10,517 bases of DNA from the NCBI GenBank assembly GCA_003645495.1, contig QNFK01000032.1, positions 1 to 10,517 of the forward strand, read 5' to 3'. A program made the position numbers and the translations under genes. Below the pieces are notes generated by a model. That model did not search any database and had not been told where the DNA came from. It saw nothing but the letters and a program-made list of their open reading frames with translations. Each line of letters starts with the position of its first letter. Position 1 is the first letter of the stretch. This DNA is from Gammaproteobacteria bacterium. GTDB taxonomy: Bacteria; Pseudomonadota; Gammaproteobacteria; Steroidobacterales; Woeseiaceae. Positions 6,628 through 10,517 of the stretch are shown here, one piece after another.

Positions 6628-7080
6628 ATGAAAAAGATCATTCACCGTACTGCGGCTGTCACAGCGACCTTGTGCATAGCTGTTTTTTTCTCGTCCTCTG
6701 TCCTCGTCGAATTATTCGGCTCGCAGGAATCCATTGCGATGGTCAAGAATTTGATAGTGATGCGGGGGCTTTTTATCCTGGTACCCGCTATCGCAGCAAC
6801 CGGCGGCACCGGATTTGCCCTTGGCGAGAACAGGAAAGGGCGCCTGGTCGAAGGTAAAAAGAAGCGAATGCCGTTCATCGGGGCAAATGGCTTGCTGGTA
6901 TTGTTGCCGGCCGCGATAATTCTGGATCAGTGGGCTGCAGCAGGCTCATTCGACATGAAGTTTTATGTCGTGCAGGGTTTCGAACTGGTCGCCGGTGCCA
7001 CAAACCTGACATTGATGGGTAAGAATATGCGGGATGGCTTAAGAATGTCTGGGCGTCTGCGTGGAAAAAAGCCAAAGTAG
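6628..7080 (+). CDS. Four-helix integral membrane protein of unknown function, MarR-controlled
   Basis: 150 residues from the ATG at 6628, chosen because AAAAGGA (6612-6618) sits 9 bases upstream; a farther in-frame ATG at 6586 lies inside the operator. Four hydrophobic segments are visible at about residues 8-28, 41-62, 80-98 and 106-127. A lysine/arginine-rich loop in the middle (ENRKGRLVEGKKKRMP) and a basic C-terminus (GRLRGKKPK) suggest both face the cytoplasm. No catalytic or metal-binding motif is obvious, and I do not recognise the family. The divergent arrangement with a MarR repressor and the shared palindrome suggest it is induced by a compound sensed by that repressor, perhaps in detoxification or envelope stress (inference only). 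No obvious terminator follows. Confidence 0.75.
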   Translation: MKKIIHRTAAVTATLCIAVFFSSSVLVELFGSQESIAMVKNLIVMRGLFILVPAIAATGGTGFALGENRKGRLVEGKKKRMPFIGANGLLVLLPAAIILDQWAAAGSFDMKFYVVQGFELVAGATNLTLMGKNMRDGLRMSGRLRGKKPK

Positions 7081-7211
7081 ACGGTGACAGCGGCGAGCGA
7101 CGAGCTGCACATTTCGTGCAATAGGGAGCCGGGGAATTCGCCTGATCATTGCTGATACGATGACTGCATAAGGTGCTTTCTGTGGATGATGTCAGGATTG
7201 GGAGCTGTCTA

Positions 7212-7409
7212 ATGAATACAAAAGCATATTGTAGAATTTCGGCGATTATCTTCGCCGTTGTTGCGCTTGCGCACCTGGCCAGGCTGGTTTATGGCTCGTC
7301 GATAGTAATCGACGGGGCGGCTATTCCAATGCTTGCTTCCTGGGTGGGATTCATCGTCCCCGGTGCGCTTGCTTATTGGGGCTTTCAGGGAGCTCGGGCG
7401 ACTGGCTGA
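7212..7409 (+). CDS. Small two-helix membrane protein of unknown function
   Basis: 65 residues from the ATG at 7212, supported by GGGAG (7200-7204) 7 bases upstream; an in-frame upstream start at 7173 lacks such a site. Two membrane segments (about residues 8-27 and 37-58) with a short loop 'YGSSIVIDGAAIP' between them, and the ending 'AYWGFQGARATG'. The pattern (helix, VYG, short polar loop ending in IP.., second helix, AYWGF) recalls a widespread group of short hypothetical inner-membrane proteins in proteobacteria with no known role. It lies 131 bp after the MarR-controlled gene on the same strand. Co-transcription is possible but not indicated by the spacing. Confidence 0.7.
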   Translation: MNTKAYCRISAIIFAVVALAHLARLVYGSSIVIDGAAIPMLASWVGFIVPGALAYWGFQGARATG

Positions 7410-7527
7410 TCGGGCGAAGCGGCCTGAAATGGCTGCTGCCGGTTGAAATCGGGCCGGCGAGACTTAACCTCATCAGGTAGTGGTAAGGCAGACAGGTTCA
7501 GGCCATAGTAAATAGCCGTACAATGGC

Positions 7528-7556
7528 TTGACAGCCTGAGGCGGCCAACGGACAAT
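7528..7556 (+). promoter_or_regulatory. Promoter of the tRNA gene
   Basis: TTGACA (7528-7533), a 17-base spacer and GACAAT (7551-7556) as -10. A GC-rich discriminator (GCGCCCC) follows, as expected for stringently controlled stable-RNA promoters. Transcription would begin near 7563, about 34 bases before the tRNA. The rest of the gap 7410-7596 shows no gene. Confidence 0.6.
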
Positions 7557-7596
7557 CTGCGCCCCTCGCGTTGCGGCGCAGGCAGATCAGACAAAT

Positions 7597-7673
7597 GGTG
7601 ATGTAGCTCAGATGGTTAGAGCGGTGGACTCATAACCCGCAGGTCGGTGGTTCAATTCCACCCATCACCACCA
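7597..7673 (+). tRNA. tRNA with CAT anticodon (probably elongator tRNA-Met; tRNA-Ile2 not excluded)
   Basis: A complete 77-nt cloverleaf: acceptor GGTGATG/CATCACC fully paired (7597-7603 with 7663-7669), discriminator A at 7670 and encoded CCA at 7671-7673. D stem GCTC/GAGC, anticodon loop CTCATAA with CAT at 7631-7633, T stem GGTGG/CCACC with loop TTCAATT. The first acceptor pair is a normal G-C, so it is not an initiator tRNA, which has a mismatch there. A CAT anticodon reads AUG, or AUA if the C is modified to lysidine; I favour Met from overall resemblance only. In the anticodon stem the pair next to the loop is an unusual A-C mismatch (7628/7636). A P4-type integrase gene follows directly, so the 3' end of this tRNA is the probable attachment site of the island to the right. 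Confidence 0.93.
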
Positions 7674-7684
7674 AAACACCCTCC

Positions 7685-7721
7685 AGAGCCGTCCAGAGAA
7701 ACCCGGAACGGCTCTTTTTTT
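7685..7721 (+). terminator. Rho-independent terminator of the tRNA gene
   Basis: AGAGCCGT (7685-7692) pairs with ACGGCTCT (7708-7715). The stem extends inward by CC/GG with one bulged A, and a run of seven T (7715-7721) follows. It begins 12 bases after the tRNA CCA end. Confidence 0.85.
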
Positions 7722-7797
7722 ACCTTCGAAACAGTGCGTTACGACGGAAGTATGTCCGACGGTGTTTGGGTTAATCCGTTGACATCTGGACTTCCGC

Positions 7798-7844
7798 GGG
7801 GGCAACATTTACCCACATTTGGGATATTTTTCGGAGTTGCCCCC
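7798..7844. repeat. Inverted repeat around the integrase start
   Basis: GGGGGCAAC (7798-7806) and GTTGCCCCC (7836-7844) are perfect 9-base reverse complements separated by 29 bases. They frame the TTG start candidate at 7819 and end 1 base before the ATT at 7846. Such a pair upstream of a P4-type integrase could be an integrase or excisionase binding site or an autoregulatory operator. The role is inference. Confidence 0.55.
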
Positions 7845-9102
7845 AATTCGCCTCACTGCTCTACAAGTCAAAAACGTCAAGCCTGCGGACAAAACTCGGC
7901 GGCTGTTCGACGGCGGCGGTTTGTATCTGGAGGTGTCTCCAAAAGGTGGCAAATGGTGGCGACTCAAGTACCGCTATGCTGGCAAAGAGAAAAGAATCTC
8001 TCTCGGTGTTTATCCACACGTGACCCTGAAAGAAGCTCGCGATCGCCGATACCAGGCGCGAAAGCTTTTGGACGACTATATCGATCCCAGTGAACATCGG
8101 CAGGCGATCCTGGCACGAATTAGGACCAGTGCTGCAAATACGTTTGAAGTTGTTGCGCGAGAGTGGTTCGCGCAGCAAGAGCCGTCCTGGGCGCAGGGCC
8201 ATTCGTCCAAGGTCATTCGACGATTGGAAAAGGATATTTTTCCTTGGATCGGCAGGAAGCCAATTGATGGCATCACGCCGCCGCAGCTTCTTGAGGTTAT
8301 TCGGAGAATCGAGGGGCGAGGCGTACTGGAGACGGCACACCGGGCGCTGGCGACTTGCGGCCAGGTTTTCCGTTACGCCGTTGCTACCGGTCGGGCGGAG
8401 CGCGACCTATGCGCTGATCTGCGAGGCGCGCTACGACCGATAAAGCGGAACCACTTCGCGGCTGTAACAGAACCTGACGAAGTCGCGGCTCTTCTTCGCC
8501 AACTCCACGGTTATGCAGGGTCCATTATTGTTCGCTGCGCCCTGCAGATGGCACCTCTGGTTTTCGTTCGGCCGGGTGAGTTGCGACAAGCCAAGTGGCA
8601 GGACGTCAATCTGGCGGCTGCTGAATGGCGCTTCGTCGTGACAAAGACGGACACTTCACACATCGTTCCGCTTGCGCGCCAAACGCTGGAAATCTTGCGC
8701 GACATTGAGCCACTGACGGGTGATGGAATTTACGTTTTCCCCAGCTCACGGAATTCAAGAGGGGATCGCGCGATGAGCGATAATGCGATTCTTGCAGCGA
8801 TGCGAGGAATGGGCATCAGCAAAGATGTAATGTGTGGTCATGGGTTTCGCGCTATGGCGAGAACCATGTTGGACGAAGTATTGGGGTATCGACCCGAACT
8901 GATCGAGCAACAGCTTGCCCACCAAGTCAGAGACCCGAATGGTCGAGCTTACAATCGGACCAAGCATTTACCTGAACGCAGAGAGATGATGCAGGATTGG
9001 GCAGACTATCTTGACCGACTGCGGGAAGAGCGAAAGCCAAGCTATATGAGTTATGAATCCGAAATACTTAGGTCTGAAGGATTCACTTATCGTCCCAGGT
9101 AA
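7819..9102 (+). CDS. P4-type tyrosine integrase (DUF4102 arm-binding domain), island integrase
   Basis: Site-specific recombinase expected to insert and excise a genomic island at the adjacent tRNA. Domains (numbered from TTG 7819): N-terminal arm-DNA-binding DUF4102 domain at about 10-98 ('LTALQVKNVKPADK', 'LFDGGGLYLEVSPKGGKWWRLKYRYAGKEKRISLGVYP'), core-binding domain about 107-205, catalytic domain about 220-395. Catalytic residues: Arg251 (VRPGEL), a lysine in 'TKTDTSHIVPL', His341/Arg344 (HGFRAMART), His368 (QQLAH) and Tyr378 (RAYNR), so the set is complete and it looks active. The start is unclear. There is no ATG; TTG at 7819 and TTG at 7837 are possible. The family start point 'M-RLTALQ..' falls on ATT at 7846, which has CGGAG (7832-7836) 9 bases ahead. 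The 3' end overlaps a convergent second recombinase gene by 16 bp. The C-terminal tail is about 30 residues beyond the usual end. Confidence 0.93.
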   Translation: MGYFSELPPIRLTALQVKNVKPADKTRRLFDGGGLYLEVSPKGGKWWRLKYRYAGKEKRISLGVYPHVTLKEARDRRYQARKLLDDYIDPSEHRQAILARIRTSAANTFEVVAREWFAQQEPSWAQGHSSKVIRRLEKDIFPWIGRKPIDGITPPQLLEVIRRIEGRGVLETAHRALATCGQVFRYAVATGRAERDLCADLRGALRPIKRNHFAAVTEPDEVAALLRQLHGYAGSIIVRCALQMAPLVFVRPGELRQAKWQDVNLAAAEWRFVVTKTDTSHIVPLARQTLEILRDIEPLTGDGIYVFPSSRNSRGDRAMSDNAILAAMRGMGISKDVMCGHGFRAMARTMLDEVLGYRPELIEQQLAHQVRDPNGRAYNRTKHLPERREMMQDWADYLDRLREERKPSYMSYESEILRSEGFTYRPR

Positions 9103-9953
9103 ACGCCAGTCACGGCACTGCGGTTATGGCCCAGCTCCCGGCTAATCACGGCGCGCGCTTTTTTATCAAGAGCGCGCTGACGTAACGCGAGGGATTTGGT
9201 AGCTGGGCCACCGGCTACCGGTGCCTTACGGCCGGTGAGTTCTTTGTACCGCTGCTGGGCATATGAATGCCGTAGCCCATGCATTTTGGACAAGCCAACT
9301 CTTTGCGTATGGCCCATGTAGATTCGAAGCTGTTGGACATAATTGCGGTGGCTGGGAATCAAAGAGCCTTTGCCGGCCAGCATGTGGGCGCGATTCAACA
9401 CGTCCCGTTGCCCAGGCGTTCGAATCGGAAGGGTCCGTGCCTTACCGCCCTTGGTCCAGGACGGTTTCAAAACAATGTGATCGCCCTGATCGGCATAATT
9501 GGGGATGAATTTGATTGACTCTTCCCGCCTTAAGCCAAACGCTTGCTGCAACTCAAGGCTCATGCGTACATGCACATCCCGTACCTTCTCAAGCTGCATT
9601 GCCGACACTGACTTCGCTTTCGAGTTGCCGGTGACAAAGATTCGATTGGCTATCCCATAAAAGTCATTCGAGCGCGCCACCACATTCTGGCGATTCACTT
9701 TTCTGGCCCACCAACGGACTGCCGCCATCCGGTTCTTGATCGTTCCTGTAGCAACCTCCTTCTCTAACCAGTGCCTAACCAGCCCTTCGACATGCTTCGG
9801 CTTGAGGGAATGACTGTTCATGCCCCTAAACCCAATCCCGTGCAATTCGTTCGCGATCAGCGTGAGCTCGCGCTCCCGTCGATTCTGAGTGCCAAAGCTC
9901 CTCTCACGGTTGTGCCGGCACAGTTGTTTCAGTTGGTGGTTCAGGCCTCTCAT
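9087..9953 (-). CDS. Second tyrosine recombinase (Integrase_1 / phage integrase N type)
   Basis: 288 residues from the ATG at 9953. It belongs to a different branch from the P4 integrase: there is no DUF4102 domain, but a compact N-terminal SAM-like core-binding domain (about 1-100; 'LKQLCRHNRERSFGTQNRRE', 'LVRHWLEKEVATGTIKNRMAAVRWWARKV'). The catalytic domain has Arg142 (FGLRREES), Lys168/171 (TKGGKARTLP), His225/Arg228 (MHGLRHSYAQQRY), His276 (LGHNRSAV) and Tyr285 four residues from the end (VYLGR). All catalytic residues are present and the size is normal. Proteins of this 'integrase domain-containing' type are found in genomic islands and integrative elements, often near another integrase. 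Whether it acts on the island ends, on an internal inversion or on plasmid dimers cannot be told. It is convergent with the P4 integrase with overlapping stop regions, so antisense interference is possible. The only Shine-Dalgarno candidate, AGG, lies 10 bases upstream. Confidence 0.9.
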   Translation of the reverse strand: MRGLNHQLKQLCRHNRERSFGTQNRRERELTLIANELHGIGFRGMNSHSLKPKHVEGLVRHWLEKEVATGTIKNRMAAVRWWARKVNRQNVVARSNDFYGIANRIFVTGNSKAKSVSAMQLEKVRDVHVRMSLELQQAFGLRREESIKFIPNYADQGDHIVLKPSWTKGGKARTLPIRTPGQRDVLNRAHMLAGKGSLIPSHRNYVQQLRIYMGHTQRVGLSKMHGLRHSYAQQRYKELTGRKAPVAGGPATKSLALRQRALDKKARAVISRELGHNRSAVTGVYLGR

Positions 9954-10018
9954 ACGTGCATTACCTACTTATGGTTAGTGTTTCCGACTACCCTGGGGTC
10001 GTAACCATCAGGGCTCAC

Positions 10019-10324
10019 TCAACGTGAAAAATAGTCTTGGGACACAACTCCCGATGACCTGAAAATGCCTGGATCCAGGCAACACCGGTGCTTTCCGTAA
10101 GAAAGCTGATCCGGTGCAGACCAACAAATGCCCAGGAACGGGCTTGGTTTGAACTTCGTAATACCTCCTTTGAAGTGGGCGGAGTAAATCCGCATGAGTG
10201 GAAGATGGACCAAGCAGCCAAGGCTGCCGCGTTTTCTCATGGTCCTGAAATACGCTTTTGCCACTTTGTACGCAGTGGCCGCGTCTGAATACGATCTCAC
10301 GGGCCCACCATAGGACCTGCTCAT
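10019..10324 (-). CDS. Possible small hypothetical protein
   Basis: A 101-residue minus-strand frame beginning 'MSRSYGGPVRSYSDAATAYKVAKAYFRTMRKRG'. This first third looks like a normal helical, basic protein, and AGGCGA precedes the ATG. The remainder ('KPSPFLGICWSAPDQLSYGKH...CCLDPG') looks less natural, while a second minus-strand frame over the same bases ('TSKEVLRSSNQARSWAFVGLHRISFL...') looks more protein-like. A frameshift near 10200-10220 joining the two is possible. AAAGGAGGT at about 10165-10173 (minus strand) resembles an internal ribosome binding site but is not followed by ATG, GTG or TTG at the right distance. I do not recognise a family. Low confidence that it is expressed as drawn. 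Confidence 0.3.
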   Translation of the reverse strand: MSRSYGGPVRSYSDAATAYKVAKAYFRTMRKRGSLGCLVHLPLMRIYSAHFKGGITKFKPSPFLGICWSAPDQLSYGKHRCCLDPGIFRSSGVVSQDYFSR

Positions 10325-10378
10325 TCGCCTGTCATCGCAAAAACCCGCCTGAAGGTGTCGTACTTATTGGCGTGCAGT

Positions 10379-10413
10379 CGCGCGTCATTACCGCGTTGCT
10401 GTAATGACGCGCG
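10379..10413. repeat. 13 bp perfect inverted repeat (hairpin)
   Basis: Arms 10379-10391 and 10401-10413 (CGCGCGTCATTAC and its exact reverse complement) with a 9-base loop. No T-run follows, so it is not a typical terminator. It could be a REP-like element, a protein-binding site or an island-end feature. Confidence 0.7.
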
Positions 10414-10517
10414 CTTCGCAACAGGCCCTGGGTGCGGCGGGCATTTGCCCGCCACCCTCATGGCTCAGATACAAGGGAGCACTGTCGGAGCAATCCGATC
10501 GCCGATTTGATGCCGGC
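10404..10517 (+). CDS. Possible start of a gene running off the right edge
   Basis: From ATG 10404 the frame is open for 38 codons to the edge (MTRASQQALGAAGICPPPSW...). The frame is already open from 10353, after a stop at 10350. No clear ribosome binding site precedes the ATG, which sits inside the right arm of the 10379-10413 hairpin. No family is recognised. It may simply be chance in GC-rich DNA. Confidence 0.2.
   Translation, partial: MTRASQQALGAAGICPPPSWLRYKGALSEQSDRRFDAG
10436..10453. repeat. GC-rich 8 bp hairpin
   Basis: GGCGGGCA (10436-10443) and TGCCCGCC (10446-10453) pair perfectly around a two-base TT spacer. There is no T-tract after it. It lies 22 bases after the 10379-10413 hairpin. 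Confidence 0.55.

Larger units (their letters stand above)
9954..10517. other. Region with no firm gene; hairpins and competing short frames
   Basis: About 560 bases right of the second recombinase. Short frames exist on both strands (minus 10324-10019, minus 10221-10015, plus 10088-10288) but overlap each other, and none shows a recognisable domain. A plus-strand frame starts at ATG 10404 and remains open at the window edge. Two strong hairpins lie at 10379-10413 and 10436-10453. The promoter of the minus-strand recombinase should lie near 9960-10020, but I see no clear hexamers. Confidence 0.5.

Noticed and set aside
7647..8093. 148-residue plus-strand frame starting inside the tRNA
   Set aside because: It begins in the tRNA T arm, runs through the terminator and overlaps the integrase in another frame; no protein-like features.
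7861..8340. 159-residue minus-strand frame opposite the integrase
   Set aside because: Antisense to a confident integrase; composition is not protein-like and no ribosome binding site supports it.
10088..10288. 66-residue plus-strand frame
   Set aside because: Overlaps the better minus-strand candidates, has no ribosome binding site and no recognisable motif.
10379..10413. Integron attC-like site
   Set aside because: The hairpin is too short and perfectly paired, lacks the conserved R and L boxes with an extrahelical base, and no integron integrase is nearby (neither recombinase shows the integron-specific insert).
9103..10517. Second copy of the tRNA 3' end as right attachment site
   Set aside because: Scanning by eye found no repeat of the T arm/acceptor sequence in this window; a short match to GGCTCAGAT near 10461 is chance.

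Overview
The window reads as chromosomal DNA of a free-living, aerobic, probably marine or sediment gammaproteobacterium. The pointers are moderate GC, Shine-Dalgarno-led genes, a CCA-encoded tRNA, a DUF1203 gene, a MarR-controlled membrane gene and a periplasmic quinoprotein with c-type cytochrome. The lineage is an inference and not firm. No rRNA, CRISPR array or insertion sequence transposase is visible.

Left part (1-1865, minus strand): two overlapping genes for bacterial PH-domain membrane proteins of the YdbS/YdbT type. The second runs off the left edge. A divergent 164 bp gap leads to a plus-strand operon (2030-5454). It encodes a secreted diheme cytochrome c, a PQQ-dependent alcohol dehydrogenase that starts inside the cytochrome stop codon (ATGA), and, 21 bp later, a cytosolic 2-oxoglutarate/Fe(II) oxygenase of the isopenicillin N synthase-like superfamily. 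The dehydrogenase carries an Asp-x-Asp pair that in this superfamily marks lanthanide use, and it lacks the usual vicinal disulfide. The cytochrome is its likely electron acceptor, so the first two genes form a periplasmic alcohol-oxidation module. The oxygenase probably handles a related metabolite in the cytoplasm.

Middle part (5455-7409): a near-perfect 22-25 bp palindrome (REP/MITE-like, possibly acting as a terminator), a DUF1203 gene with a clear -10 box, and a MarR repressor gene divergent from a four-helix membrane protein gene. A 40 bp palindrome lies between the divergent pair and includes the ribosome binding sites of both. A small two-helix membrane protein gene follows.

Right part (7528-10517): a CAT-anticodon tRNA with its own promoter and terminator, immediately followed by a P4-type tyrosine integrase. 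This is the classic left boundary of an integrated genomic island. A second, unrelated tyrosine recombinase (Integrase_1 type) is convergent with it, and the two 3' ends overlap by 16 bp. Beyond lies about 560 bp of low-confidence DNA with two strong hairpins and no gene I can call firmly. Most of the island's cargo, and the expected right attachment site, must lie to the right of this window. I see the entrance to an island, not a complete new system.
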